Assembly (NCBI GenBank): GCA_013127575.1
Contig: CP053418.1
Location: forward strand, 5,208,001 to 5,272,000
DNA length: 64,000 nucleotides
Reading direction: 5' to 3'
Source: Ramlibacter terrae
Lineage (GTDB): Bacteria; Pseudomonadota; Gammaproteobacteria; Burkholderiales; Burkholderiaceae_C
Shown: positions 1 through 12,983 of the stretch, piece by piece
Numbering within the stretch: the stretch's first letter is position 1
Layout of the letters: every line of letters begins with the position of its first letter
Notes under the pieces: generated by a model
Databases searched by the model: none
What the model was told of the DNA's origin: nothing
Seen by the model: the letters and a program-made list of their open reading frames with translations, nothing else
Made by a program: the position numbers and the translations under genes

Positions 1-3000
1 CGGCCGCGCTGCCCAGCAGCACGTTGTCGAGCGCGTTGCCGGCGCCCTTGTAGCCCTTGGTGCCCCGGAACAGCAGGTTCTCTTCGTTGGCGCCCAGCGT
101 GCGGCTGGCCGAGGCGACGACCGGTCGGTGCCGCCGCCGCTCGCCTCGACGATCACGTCGTCGCCGTCCACGTAGTAGGTGTCGTTGCCCTTGCCGCCGA
201 TGATGGTGTCCCTGGCCGCCATTGCCGATCAGGGAGTTGTTGCCGCTGTTGCCGAGGATCCTGTTGGCGAGCGTGTTGCCCGCGCCGGTGATGTCGGCCT
301 TGCCGGTCAGGGTCAGGTTCTCCGGTAGCCGCCAGGCCGAAGCTGACGCTGGCGAAGACTGGTCGGTGCCGCCACCCTTGGCCTCGCCGATCGCGTCCTT
401 CATGTTGTCGACGTGGTAGGTGTCGTTGCCCTTGCCGCCGACCATCGTGTCGGCGCCGCTCGCGCCGTCGATCACGTTGTCGCCGTCGTTGCCGAACAGC
501 TTGTTCGCCAGCGTGTTGCCGGTGGCCGAGAGGTTCGCCTTGCCGGCGAGCAGCAGGTACTCCCGGTAGCTGCCCAGCACGCGGCTGACGGTGGACACCA
601 CGGTGTCGATGCCGCCAGTGCGCGACTCGGAGATCACGTCGTACTTGCTGTCGACGTAGTAGGTGTCGTCGGACGCGCCGCCGGCCATGGTGTCGTAGCC
701 GGTGCCGCCGTCCATGATGTCCTTGCCCGCGCCGCCATCGAGCAGGTCGTTGCCGGCCCCGCCGAACATCCGGTCGGTGCCGTCTTCGCCATACAGGCGG
801 TCGTTGCCGATGCCGCCGCTCAACTGGTCGTTGCCCAGGCCGCCCTTGAGCGTGTTGACCGTGCCTTTGACGTCGTACGTGTTGCCCGTCTTCAGGCCGT
901 CGCCGTCGGCGAACATCAGGTCGTCGCCGGCGCCGCCGAGCAGCGAGTCGGCGCCGCTGCCGCCGAACATCGCGTCGTTGCCGTCCTCGCCCGAGAGCGT
1001 GTCGTTGCCGGCGCCGCCGCTGGTGTGGTCCTTGCCCGTGCCGCCGTACACCTTGTCGTTGTCGAGGCCGCCGAACAGCGTGTCGTCGCCGGCCGGGCCG
1101 CGCACTTCGTCGTTGCCGAGGGAGCCGTCGAGGAAGTCCTTGCCGGCATTGCCCTGCAGCTTGTTGGCGAGGATGTTGCCCACGCCCTGCACCCCGACCA
1201 CGGTCTGTCCCGCCGCGAAGATGAACTCCGGGTTCTCGAGGGTGCCGGGCAGCGCATAGCTCGTCAGGTCCGTGCGCACCGTGTCGATGCCGCCGCCTTC
1301 GCCGTTCTCGAAAATCTGGTCGCCGCTGCTGTAGTAGTAGATGTCGTTGCCGGCCCCGCCGATCATGATGTCGGCGCCGCCCTTGCCGTCCAGGACGTTG
1401 TTGCCGTTGTTGCCGACCATCTGGTTCGCCAGGCTGTTGCCGGTGCCGTTGATGTTGCGGGTGCCGGTGAGGACCAGGCTTTCGAAGCGAGGGGCTTCGG
1501 TGTTCCCCGCATCGAGCACCCACGTCACGCTGGAGTTGACGCGGTCGTTGCCGCCGTCGGTAGCGTTCGACTCCTCGAGCACGTCGCTCGCACTGTCGAC
1601 GTAGTACGTGTCGTTGCCGGTGCCGCCACGCATCGTGTCGGCCTTGCCACCGCCGTCCAGCGTGTCGTTGCCCGTCCCGCCCTCCAGGATGTCAAGCTCC
1701 GTTCCGCCGGTGATGTAGTTCGCCAGGCTGTTGCCGGTGCCCACGAAATTGCCGGAGCCGGTGAACGTCACGTTCTCGACGTTGGCGCCCACGGCGTAAA
1801 CATTGAGACTCGTCTTCACCAGGTCGGTGCCGCCCGCCGTGGTGCTGTCGGTCTCCGTCACCACGTCGCCGGCCGCGTCCACGTGGTACGTGTCGTTGCC
1901 GCCGCCGCCTTCCATGGTGTCGTTGCCCAACCCGCCCTGCAGCACGTTCGCCGCGCTGTTGCCCACCAGCTTGTTGCCCAGTTCGTTGCCGGTGGCGTCG
2001 ATGGCGGCGGTGCCGGCCAGCGTCAGGTTCTCGAAGTTGGCCCAGCGCAGGACGGGGGTGACGCCGCCGGTGACCTGCTCCACCAGCGAGATGCTGAAGC
2101 TCGCGACGATGGTGTCGGTGCCGCTGGCCTCCTCCTCGGCGATGTTGTCCGAAGCGACATCGACGATGTACGTGTCGTTGTCCGCGCCGCCGCGCAGGGT
2201 GTCCACGCCGCCGCCGCCGTCGAGCGTGTCGTCGCCATCGCCGGCCGAGAGGTCGTTGGCGAGGTCGTTGCCCTTGAGCCGGTTCGCCAGGCCGTTGCCG
2301 ACGCCGATGCGCGCGTTGCCGGTGAGCGTGAGGTTCTCGACGTAGTCGCGCGTGGCCAGCGAGTAGCCGTTCAGCGCGGTGACGATGGTGTCGTTGCCGC
2401 CACCCGCCAGCGTCGACTCGTTGACCACGTCGCCCGCGTCTTCCACGTGGTACGTATCGTCGCCCAGGTCGCCTTCCAGCGTGTCTTCGCCCGCGAGGCC
2501 ACGCAGCACGTTCGCGCCGGTGTTGCCGCGGATCAGGTTGTTGGCCGCGTTGCCGGTGCCGTCGATGGCGGCTGCGCCGGAGAGCGTGAGGTGCTCGAGA
2601 TGCTCCCCGAGGACCTTGGTGACGGCGGAGACCACCGTGTCGATGCCCGTCCCCGCGGTTTCCAGCAGGATCTCGTCGCCCGCGACGTCGACCACATAGG
2701 TGTCGTTGCCGGCGCCGCCTTCCATCTTGTCGACACCCGCGCCGCCGTCGAGGGTGTCGTTGCCGGCATCGCCGTGCAGCGTGTCGTCGCCGGCGCCGCC
2801 GTTCAGGCTGTCGTTGCCGTCGAGGCCGCCCAGGCTGTTCTTGCCGGTGTTGCCGGTGATGGCGTTGTCGCTGTCGTTGCCGATGCCGGTGAGCGAATCG
2901 GCGCCGGTCAGCTCCGAGGTTTTCCCAGTTCGTGCCCAGCGTGTGCGAGGCCGCGATGACGACCGTGTCGATGCCGCCGTTCGCCTCCTCGGTCACCACG

Positions 3001-6000
3001 TCGGTTGCGTCCATCAGGTAGCGGTCGTCGCCCGCCCCGCCCTCGAGCGTGTCGGCGCCGGCGCCGCCTTCCAGCGTGTCGTTGCCCTCGTTGCCGACCA
3101 GCACGTTGTTGCCGGTGTTGCCGCGCAGGGCATTGGCGGACGCATTGCCGGTGCCGTCGATGGCGGCGCTGCCGGTCAGCGTGAGGTTTTCGGGTTGGCC
3201 GCGAGCACGTAGCTGCTGCTGATGCGCACGGTGTCGGTGCCGCCGTTCTCCCCTTCGACGACGGTGTCCAGTTCGTCGATCGCGTAGGTGTCGTCGCCGG
3301 CCGGCCCGTGAGCACGTTGGCCGACGCGTTGCCGGTCAGGAAGTTGGCCAGCGCGTTGCCGGTGCCGTTCGCATCGCCGGCGGCGGTGAGGGTCAGGTTC
3401 TCGACATTCGCGCCCAGCGTGTAGGCGGCCAGCGTGGTGATGACGTTGTCGGTGCCGCCATCGGTGGCGTCGGTCTCCGTCACCACGTCGCCCGCGTCGT
3501 CGACGTGGTACGTGTCGTTGCCGGCCCCGCCTTCCATCGCGTCGGCGCCCGCCATGCCGTTTAGAACGTTGGCGCCGGTGTTGCCCTTGAGCGTGTTGGC
3601 GGTATCGTTGCCGGTGGCGTTGACGGAAGCCGCTCCGGTGAGGGTCAGGTTCTCGACGTTCGCGCCCAGCGTGCGGGTGACGCTGGAGAGCACCGTGTCG
3701 GTCCCTTCGTCGGCATCTTCCAGGATGTTGTCGCCGGCGCTGTCGACGACATAGGTGTCGTTGCCCGCGCCGCCTTGCAGGATGTCGGTGCCCGTGCCGC
3801 CGTCCAGCGTGTCGTTGCCGGCTTCGGCGTCGAGGAAGTTGGAGCCGGCGTTGCCGGTCAGGACGTTGTCGAGCGCGTTGCCCGTGCCGTCCAGGTTCTC
3901 TTCGCCCGTCAGCACGAGGTTCTCGACGTTGAGGGCCAGGACCGGTCGACGCTGGACTTGATGGTGTCCGTGCCCTCGCCTTCCTGCTCCACCACCAGGT
4001 CGCGTGCCGCTTCGCCGTCGGCCCCGATGTCGACGACGTACGTGTCGTCGCCCGCGCCACCGACCATCGAGTCGCTGCCGGCGCCGCCGTCCAGCGTGTC
4101 GCTGCCGAGCCCGCCGCTCAGCGTGTTGTTCGCGCCATTGCCCGTGATCCGGTTGGCAAGGTCGTTGCCGGCGCCGCTGGTGGTGCCCGTGCCGGTGAGC
4201 ACCAGGTTCTCGACGTTGGCATCCAGCGCAGTGATGGAGCCGCTGGACTCGAGCGTGTCGGTGCCGCCATCCGCCGCTTCGACGATGACGTCCTGGTCTT
4301 CCGCCACGTAGGTGTCGTTGCCGCCCAGGCCGGTCAGCGTGTCGATGCCGTCGTTGCCATCGTTGGCGGTGATCCGGTTTGCCAGGGCGTTGCCGGTGCC
4401 GCTGCTTGCGGCGCCCGTCAGCGTGAGGTTCTCGACGTTCACGGCAAGAGCGGCGATGTCGATGCTGGCGATCACCGTGTCGGTGCCGCTGCCCGTGCCG
4501 TCGGCCTCGCTCACGGCGTCGCCCGCGGCGTCGACGACATAGGTGTCGTCGCCCGCGCCGCCGGTCATGCTGTCGTTGCCGGCGCCGCCGACCAGCGAGT
4601 CGTTGCCGGCCTCGCCCGCCAGCGTGTCGTTGCCGATGCCGCCCTCGAGCGTGTCGTTGCCGTCGCCCGCCGAGATGGTGTCGTTGCCCGCCTCGCCCAG
4701 CAGCGAGTTGGCTTGCGCGTTGCCGCGCACGACGTTGGCGAGGGCGTTGCCCGTGCCTTTGACGGCCGTGCCGGTCAGCGTCAGGTTCTCGAGGTTGGCG
4801 CCGAAGTCGCCGAGCTTCTTGTCGTTGACGCTGGTTTCGATGGTGTCGACGCCCCCGGTGGACGTTTCCGCCACCACGATGTCGCCTTCGCCCACCACGT
4901 AGGTGTCGTTGCCTGCGCCACCGTCCAGCGTATCCACCTCGCCGCCGCCGTCCAGCGTGTCGTTGCCTGCGCCGCCCGTCAGCAGGTTCTTTCCGTCATT
5001 GCCGACGATCTGTTCGCCAGCGCATTGCCGGTGCCCTTGGTCGGGCTCGTTCCGGTGAGCGTCAGGTTCTCGACGTTGGCGCCGAGGGTGTAGCTCGGCC
5101 GGCCCGTGACGACGGTGTCGATGCCGGAGGACGAACCGTTCCCCTCGATCACCTGGTCGCCCGCTTCGACGACGTGGTACGTGTCGTCGCCGTCGCCACC
5201 CGTCATGGTGTCGGTGCCGGCGCCGCCGTTCAGGTCGTTCTTGCCGCTGTTGCCGGTGAGCTTGTTGGCGAGCTCGTTGCCGGTGGCGTTGATGGCGCCG
5301 GAGCCGGTGAGGACCGGTTCTCGACGTTGGCGCCGAGCGTGCGGGTGACGCTGGAGTTGACCGTGTCGGTGCCGCCGCTCTCGATTTCGACGACAACATC
5401 GTTGGCATGGTTCACCACATAGGTGTCGTTGCCGGCGCCGCCCGTCAGGCTGTCGGTGCCGTCGCCGCCGTCCAGCGTGTCGTTGCCGTCGAGGGCTGCG
5501 AGTGTGTCGTTGCCGGTACCGCCGGTGAGCACGTTGGCCAGCCCGTTGCCGGTGCCCGTGCGGCCCACCGACCCGGTGATCGTCAGGTTCTCGATCAGGG
5601 AACCGAGGACGTAGCTGTCGAGCGCGGTGATGACGGTGTCGGTGCCGCTGCCCTCCGACTCGTCGACCAGGTCGGCTGCATCGTCGACGGTGTAGCTGTC
5701 GTTGCCGCTTCCGCCGCGCATCCAGTCCGCGCCGGCTCCGCCGTCGAGCGTGTCGTTGCCCGCACCGGCGTTCAGCCGGTCGACCCCGGCATTGCCGGTG
5801 AGCTTGTTCGCCAGCGAGTTGCCGGTGGCAATGGACGCATCGCCCGCGAGCGTCAGGTTCTCGACGTTGGCGCTCAGCGCGTAGCTGACGCTTGCGATGA
5901 CCGTGTCGGTGCCGGCGGCCGAAGCTTCCGTGACCGTGTCGTCGTCATCGTCTACGTAGTACGTGTCGTCCCCGAGTCCGCCTTCCAGGCCGTCCACGCC

Positions 6001-6330
6001 GGCGCCGCCGTCCAGCGTGTCGTTCCCCGCCTCGCCCTTCAGCGTGTTCGCTGCGGCGTTGCCAGTGATGGTATTGGCCAACTCATTACCGGTGCCGTCG
6101 ATGGGGGCGCTGCCGGTCAGCGTCAGGTTCTCCACCTGCGCGCCCAGCGTCCAGTTCACACTGGACAGCACCGTGTCCGTGCCGCCCGCTGCCTCTTCGG
6201 TGACGAGGTCGGCGCCTTCCACGATGTACGTGTCGTCGCCCGCGCCACCCGTCAAGGCGTCGTTGCCTGCGCCGCCGTTCAGCGTGTCCTTGCCCGCGCC
6301 GCCGCTCAGCTTGTCGGCGCCCGCGCCGCC
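1..6330 (-). repeat. Tandem array of ~270-bp coding repeats in the RTX gene
   Basis: About 21 degenerate direct repeats with a unit near 270 bp (90 codons) make up the RTX gene. Each is easily spotted on the plus strand by 'caggttctcgac' (encoding VENL) and by 'gtgtcgttgccg' blocks. One unit, around 690-1150, carries an expanded run of short nonapeptide repeats. Confidence 0.85.
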
Positions 6331-6671
6331 CGCCAGCGAATCGTCGCCGTCCAGGCCCAGCAGTTCATCGGCGAGCTCCCCTCCGACCAGCTGGTCGCCG
6401 CCCGCGCCGCCCGCGGCGAGCTCGGATGCGCGCACGAACACGGAGCCGATGAAGCTCAGCTGCTCGGCACCGAGCTGCGCGGGCTGCACGCCCCGAGCGT
6501 GACCGTGCGCGTGACGGATGCGTCGGTGTACGAGACGGTCGTCGTCGTCGCGTCCACCGCGGCGAGCACGACGCGCGCGGCCGCATACCCCGCGGGGAAC
6601 TCGAGGGAATCGGTGAGGGGATCGAATGCGAACGCCGTACCGGCGAGCGCCATGAAATTTTGGACAGCCAT
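1..6671 (-). CDS. Giant RTX / hemolysin-type calcium-binding repeat protein (C-terminal part outside window)
   Basis: At least 2,200 residues of a surface or secreted RTX protein. It starts at the ATG complementary to 6669-6671 (MAVQNFMALAGTAFAF). A non-repetitive head of about 90 residues is followed by some 21 repeats of about 90 residues. Each repeat has a beta-rich half with the signature VENLTLTG and GTGNALAN, then calcium-binding nonapeptides of the GGAGNDTLDGGAG type ending in DTYVVD. Family knowledge: such repeats fold as calcium-loaded beta-rolls after export, usually by a type I system using a C-terminal signal; that end lies beyond position 1, and no exporter genes are in view. The reading frame breaks many times (for example near 208, 573, 2920, 3302, 3945, 5010 and 5312), several at CCAGG/CCTGG-derived sites, so I annotate one gene. 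Adhesin or enzyme roles cannot be separated. Confidence 0.85.
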
Positions 6672-6838
6672 GGGTCTTCCGTCCCGCCGAAAGGCGGAGC
6701 CTGCGCAATGTACCTGCGCAAGGCGCGATCAGCCCATCCGCGTCAGCCCCGCCCAAGCCGGATCGCAACCTATTCCCGCTTTTGGGGTTCCCCGTGTGGC
6801 GCAGGAACCATTGGCCACCCCCGGGTCCTACCCCGCCC

Positions 6839-8059
6839 ATGCAACAGAACTACCTCTCCGGGAAGACGTGGCCGGCGGCGTGCCGGTCAAGATGTGGACG
6901 CGCGGCGTGCCCGTCGAAGACGAGGCGAAGCGCCAGCTTTCGAACGCGGCGCGGCTGCCCATCGTGTTCAAGCACATCGCCGCCATGCCCGACGTGCACT
7001 TCGGCATCGGGGCCACCATCGGCTCGGTGATCCCCACGGTCAAGGCGATCATCCCGGCCGCCGTCGGCGTCGACATCGGCTGCGGAATGATCGCGTGCAA
7101 GACGACCCTGCGCGCCGAAGACCTGCCGGACAAACTGGGCCCGCTGCGCGCCGCCATCGAGCGCGCGGTGCCGCACGGTCGGGCGCCGGGTGCGCGCGAT
7201 CCCGGCGCCTGGCAGAAGGCGCCCGCGGCCGTGGATACGGCGTGGAAGCAGCTGGAGCCGGCGTTCCGGGAGATCTGCCGCGACCACCCGAAGCTCGCCA
7301 AAACCAACCATCACGCCCACACGGGCACGCTCGGCGGCGGCAACCACTTCGTCGAGGTCTGCCTCGACGAGCAGGGCGCGGTGTGGTTCATGCTGCATTC
7401 GGGCTCGCGCGGCGTCGGCAACGCCATCGGCACGATGTTCATCGAGCTGGCCAAGCAGGACGCCATGCGCAACAACGTCCACCTGCCCGACCGCGACCTC
7501 GCCTACTTCGAAGAGGGCGCGCGCTACTTCGGCGACTACGTGCGGGCCGTCGGCTGGGCGCAGAAGTTCGCCAAGGCCAACCGCGAGGTGATGATGCGCC
7601 GCGTGATCGAGGCCGCCAAGACCGTGATCGGCAAGAGCTTCCAGGCCCACACCGAGGCGGTGAACTGCCACCACAACTACGTGCAGCGCGAGACGCACTT
7701 CGGCGAGGACGTGTACGTCACCCGCAAGGGCGCGGTGAGCGCGAAGGCGGGCGAGCTGGGCATCATCCCCGGCAGCATGGGCGCGCGCAGCTACATCGTG
7801 CGCGGCAAGGGCAACCCGGAGAGCTTCCACTCGTGCTCGCACGGCGCTGGCCGCACGATGAGCCGCGGCGACGCCAAGCGGCGCTTCACGCTGGCCGACC
7901 ACCGCGCCGCGACGGCCGGCGTCGAGTGCCGCAAGGACCAGGACGTCATCGACGAAACGCCGGCCGCCTACAAGGACATCGACGCCGTGATGGCGGCGCA
8001 GCAGGACCTGGTGGGAGGTGGTGCACACGCTGAAGCAGGTGGTGTGCGTGAAGGGATGA
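6839..8059 (+). CDS. rtcB: RNA-splicing ligase RtcB
   Basis: RtcB joins RNA 2',3'-cyclic phosphate or 3'-phosphate ends to 5'-OH ends, using GTP and Mn2+. About 406 residues, matching the short bacterial form. Visible landmarks: GGVPVKMWTRGVPVEDEA near the N-terminus, VGVDIGCGM with the metal-binding cysteine (about residue 82), GGGNHFVEV, HSGSRG, and SCSHGAGRTMSR, which holds the histidine that becomes guanylylated (about residue 334). The ATG at 6839 is chosen because the start reads MQQNYLSWEDVAGG once a CCTGG site near 6863 is restored. A second break near 8013 (one extra G) separates the ending TLKQVVCVKG from the main frame. No rtcA or rtcR partner is next to it; it diverges from the RTX gene. 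Confidence 0.92.
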
Positions 8060-8069
8060 CAGGGCTGCG

Positions 8070-11000
8070 CTACACCAGGTTCCGCAGCTCCCGCAACGCC
8101 ACCGACAGCATGGCGGGTCGCCCGCCGGCGTCTCCTGCAACTCCGCCAGCAGCCGCTGCGCCCGCTCCAGCGCCTGGCGGTTGTCCTGCTCCCAGCGATC
8201 GAGGATCGCCGGCGGATCGCCTTGCTGGCGCGTGATCGCCTCCAGCGCGATCGAGCGCTGCAGGTCGGCGACGTCGTCGCCCGGGGCCAGCTTGGCCAGC
8301 CCGTCCCAGTAGGTCTCGGCCGGCAGCAGGTCGACCTGCTGGCGCATGCGGTCCAGGCCGAGCCGCGCGCCGACGCCGGCATGCACTTCCGCGGTGTCCG
8401 CCAGCGGCAGCTTCGACGTGTCGGCGATCTCCGCGATGTCGAGCGCGTTGAACAGGCCTTCCGCGCCGTCGACCTGCAGCGCCAGCGCCTGCGGCACGCC
8501 GGCCGGATCCAGTTGGCGGCGCGCGGGGTTTCGACGGCCTGCGCCTGCTGCCGCGCGCGCAGCGCCTGCACCGCCGGGGCGAAGCGCGCCACCTGCTGCT
8601 GCGTCGGCTCGGCCAGCCGGCGTGAACGCAGGAACCGGTGGTGGCGCGCGTCACCAGGCCTCGCAGCGCCAGCACCATGTCGGCCTGCACGGCGTCGGGC
8701 ACCTGCGCGTCGAGCGCCTCGATCTGCTGCCACTGCGCCACGAGCCCGAACACCTCGCGCGCCGCCGGTAGGCGCGCACGATCTGCGGCGGCGTGGTGCC
8801 GGTGATCTCGCCGAGCCGGTGCACGAAGGTCGGCCCCACGCGGTTGACCATGCTGTTCAGGACGTGCGTGACGATGATCTCGCGCTTGAGCGGATGGCGC
8901 GGGATCCACGCCGCGAACTTCTCCTTGAGCAGCGGCGGGAAGTAGCGCTCCAGCGCTGGGCCACCCATGGGTCTTCCGGCAGGTCGGAGGCGATCAGGGC
9001 ATCGTTCAGCCACTCTTGCTGCTGTACGCCAGCAGCACCGCCTGCTCGGGGCTGGCCAGGCCGAGGCCGCGCGCCTTGCGGTCGGCGATCTCGTCCTCGG
9101 TCGGCAGGAACTCGATCGTGCGGTTCAACTGCCCCTGCTTTTCCGGAAGCGCATGAAGCGCGCCTGTTCGTCGAGCTGCGGCCGCCAGCCGCGCGCCGAT
9201 GGAGAGCGCCTGCGTCTGGAAGTAGTTGTCGCGCAGCACCAGCGCCGCGACGTCGTCGGTCATCTGGGGCAGCAGCGCGTTGCGCTGCTTCTCGGTCAGC
9301 TCGCCGTCGGCCACGGCCAGCCCCAGCAGGATCTTGATGTTGACCTCGTGGTCCGAGGTGTCGACGCCGGCGGAGTTGTCGATGGCGTCGGTGTTCAGGC
9401 GCACGCCGGCCAGCGCCGCCTCGATGCGTCCGCGCTGCGTGAAGCCGAGGTTGCCGCCCTCGGCCACCACCTTGCAGCGCAACTGGGCGCCATCGATGCG
9501 CACCGCGTCGTTGGCGCGGTCGCCGACGTCGGCATGCGACTCGGTCGCGGCCTTCACATAGGTGCCGATGCCGCCGTTGTACAGCAGGTCGACGGGCGCC
9601 TTCAGGATCGCCGACACCAGTTCGGCCGGCGTGAGCTGCGCGTCGGAAATCCCCAGCACCTCCTGCGCCTGCGGCGACAGGGGCACCGATTTCTCGGACC
9701 GCGACCACACGCCGCCGCCTTCCGAAATCAGCTTGGTGTCGTAGTCGGCCCACGAGGACCGCGGCAGCTTGAACAGCCGGTCGCGTTCGGTGAACGAAGC
9801 CGCCGGATCGGGCGACGGATCGATGAAGACATGGCGGTGGTCGAAGGCGGCCACCAGCCGGATGTGCGGCGACAGCAGCATGCCGTTGCCGAACACGTCG
9901 CCGGACATGTCGCCGATGCCGACCACGGTGAAGTCGGTGGACTGGGTGTCGATGCCCAGCTCGCGGAAATGGCGCTTGACGCTTTCCCGGGCGCCGCGCG
10001 CCGTGATGCCCATCGCCTTGTGGTCGTAGCCCCTGGCTGCCACCGGAAGCGAAGGCATCGCCGAGCCAGTGCCCGTATTCGGCGCTGACCTGGTTGGCGT
10101 AGTCGGAGAACGACGCCGTGCCCTTGTCGGCCGCGACCACGAGGTACGCATCGTCGCCGTCGTGGCGCACCACCTGCGGCGGCGGCACCGGCTGGCCGGC
10201 CACCAGGTTGTCGGTCAGGTCCAGCAGGCCGCGCAGGTAGTCCTGGTAGCAGGCGATGCCTTCCTTCATGAAGGCATCACGGTCGCTGGCCGGCGGCGCC
10301 TTCTTCAGCACGAAGCCGCCCTTGGAGCCGACCGGCACGATCACGGTGTTCTTCACCATCTGCGCCTTGACCAGCCCCAGCACCTCGGTGCGGAAGTCGT
10401 CGGGCCGGTCCGACCAGCGCAGTCCGCCGCGCGCCACGCGGCCGCCGCGCAGGTGGATGCCTTCGAAGCGCGGCGAGTAGACGAAGATCTCGTACAGCGG
10501 CACCGGCTTCGGCAGCCCCGGCACCACTGGACGAATCGAGCTTGAAGCTGAAGAAGCTGCGCCGCGGCCCCGGCGCGCCGCTGTGGCCGACGCCCGTGCG
10601 CCAGAAGTTCGTGCGCAGCGTGGCCAGCACCAGCGCCTGCAACTGCCGCAGCACCAGGTCTTCGGTGAGGTTGCTCACCTTGTCGAGCGCCTGCGCCAGC
10701 GCGTTCACCTGCGCCTCCTCGCCGGCCGCGTCGCGCTGGGCCGGATCGAAGCGCAGGCGGAACAGCCGCACCAGCATGTGGGCGATGCGCGGATGCGCCG
10801 CCAGCGTGGCCGAGATCGTGGCGCGCGACTGCGCGAAGCCGATCTGCTTGAGGTACTTGGCATATGCGCGCAGCACCATCACCTCGTCGGCGGCGAGGCC
10901 GGCCAGAGCACCAGGCGGTTGAAGTCGTCGCTCTCCACCTCGCCACGGAACACGCGCGCGAAGGCGTCCTCGAACAGGCGCGCCATCGTCTCGGGATCGA

Positions 11001-12879
11001 TCTCGGGCGCGGCATGCGCCTCGAGCTCGAAGTCGTGCACGTACACGGCTTCGCTTTCGGCGGCGCCATCGATGCGGTGGTTGTATTCGGCCAGCACGCG
11101 CATGCCCATGTGCTCCAGCATCGGCAGGCTGTCCGAGAGCACCACCGGCGCGCCGAGGCGGTACACCTTCAGCCCGAGCCGGCCGTCGGCGCCGCCGAGC
11201 GGCCAGTACAGCGCCAGCTGCAAGGGCTGGTCGGGCGAGAGCGCCGCCATCTTGCGGATGTCGTGCACGGCGGCGCGCGCCGGCACGCGCTCGCGGTACG
11301 AACCCGGGAACGCATGGCCCCAGCGCCGCTCCAGTTGCAGGCCCCGGGCTTCGCCTTCGCTTTCCACCAGCGCATCGCGCAGGTCGTCGTCCCAGCGCCG
11401 CGCGGCCGCCGCCAGCCGCCTTTCCAGGTCCTTGCGGTCGAAGCCAGGCGGATGGCTGGGCGCCAGCCGCACCATGAAGTGGATGCGCGCGAGCTGCGTG
11501 CCGGAGAGCAGGGCGTCGAAGTCGACGTGGGCGCCGCCCAGCGCCTCCACCAGGATGCGCTGGAACTTCAGGCGCAGCTCGGTCGAATAGCTTTCGCGCG
11601 GCACGTAGACCAGGCACGAGACGAAGCGGTCGAACGGATCGCGCCACGTGAACAGGCGCAGGCGGTGGCGGTCGCCCAGCGCCAGGACGCCGATCGCCGT
11701 TTCGTACAGCGCGTCCTCGGGGATCTGGAACAGGTCGTCGCGCGGATAGGTCTCCAGCGTGTGCTGCAGCGCCTTGGCGGTGCCCGCCGGGCGCCGGGCC
11801 GGCGCGCTGCGCGACGGCTTCGACCTTGCGGCGAAGCAGCGGTGTTTCGGAAACGCGCGACGCATAGGCGGTGGAAGTGAAGAGGCCGACGAAGCGGTCT
11901 TCGCCCACCACCTCGCCCTGCGCGTCGTAGCGCTTGACGCCGATGTAGTCGGTGTAGCCGTCGCGGTGCACGGTGGACCGCGTGTTGGCCTTGGTGATCA
12001 CCAGCACCGGCAGCGGCGCCCGCGCATGGGCGCGCGCCACCGGGGGCAGCGCCGCGAAGCTGGCGGACGCCGCTTCGGCGCCGGTCTCGCGCAGCACGCC
12101 GAGGCCGCTGCCTGCCACCAGCCGCAGGCTCGGCTCGCCGGCCGCGTCCTTGACCAGTCATGGCGGCGGTAGCCGAGCAGGGTGAAGTGGTCTTCGGCCA
12201 GCCATTCGAGGAAGGCGCGGCTTTCCGCCACGTGGTCGGCGGGCAGTGCCGCGGGCGGCGCGCCGAGCGAGGCGATCGCCTCCTGCAGGCGCGCCAGCAT
12301 CGGCTGCCAGTCGTTCACGGCCGCGCGCACGTCGGCCAGCACCCGCTCGATGCCTTCCACCAGCGCCGCGCGGCGGCCGGCGTCCACCAGCCGGTCGATC
12401 TCGATGTACATCCACGATTCGCACGGCTGCCGGGGCGCCTCGCTGCGCGGGCGGATCGCCAGCAGCTTGCCCTGCGCGTCGCGCTCCACCGCGTACACGG
12501 GGTGGATCATCAGGTGCAGGCCGAGCCCCTGCCGCCCGATTTCCATCGACACCGAATCCACCGGGAACGGCATGTCGTCGTTGACGATCTGCACCACGCT
12601 GTGCCGCGAGCCCCAGCCGTCTTCGCCCGGCGACGGGCTGAACACCCGCACCTTGGGCGCGCCCGGCGTCCGCTGCGCGCCGAGCTGCCAGTGCGAGAGC
12701 AAGGCCCCCAGCAGGTCGTCGGGGTTGCGTCCCAGCAGGTCGTCGATGTCGACCTGGCCGAAGTACGCACGGGTGAAGGTCTCCAGCGCTTCGGGCTGCT
12801 GGGTGCCGCGGCGGGCGGCTGCCAGCGCGAGGATCGCCGCAACGCGTTCGGCGCGCTGGGCTTCGATGGTGCTTGCCAT
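8070..12879 (-). CDS. gdhB: NAD-specific glutamate dehydrogenase, large (180-kDa) type
   Basis: Converts glutamate to 2-oxoglutarate and ammonium with NAD. About 1,600 residues, the size of the large GDH class. The N-terminal regulatory part includes the family-typical DDMPFPVDSVSMEIGRQG. The catalytic part carries RGGRVARGGLRWSDRPDDFR, QMVKNTVIVPVGSKGGFV and VGIGDMSGDVFGNGMLLS. The C-terminal helical tail ends ALRELRNLV. The ATG at 12879 has a clear CAGGAG ribosome-binding site 8-9 bases upstream. At least eight frame breaks interrupt it; those near 8765, 8960, 9165, 10029, 10908 and 12154 restore at CCAGG/CCTGG. It is a lone gene; ammonium handling fits the distant amt gene only loosely. 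Confidence 0.93.
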
Positions 12880-12983
12880 GTTGTCGTTCTCCTGTGGCGT
12901 CCGCACTGTAGGCCGTTGCGCGCGGCCCGGCCAATGCCATTTGCTGGCGGGCCCATGCGCAATGCGCATCGGGCCCGGTTCGC

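Noticed and set aside
413..2959. An 848-codon open frame on the plus strand across the RTX gene
   Set aside because: It is the antisense shadow of regular repeats in GC-rich DNA. The translation is a monotonous Val/Ala/His/Arg mixture with no family signature, while the minus strand gives clear RTX repeats.
1..6330. Possible CRISPR or satellite array
   Set aside because: The repeats are about 270 bp, degenerate, and coding throughout (RTX), with no constant short repeats separated by unique spacers.
5407..6838. N-terminal extension of rtcB by several hundred codons
   Set aside because: The plus-strand frame stays open upstream of rtcB only because it is antisense to the RTX gene. The RtcB family starts at the ATG at 6839.
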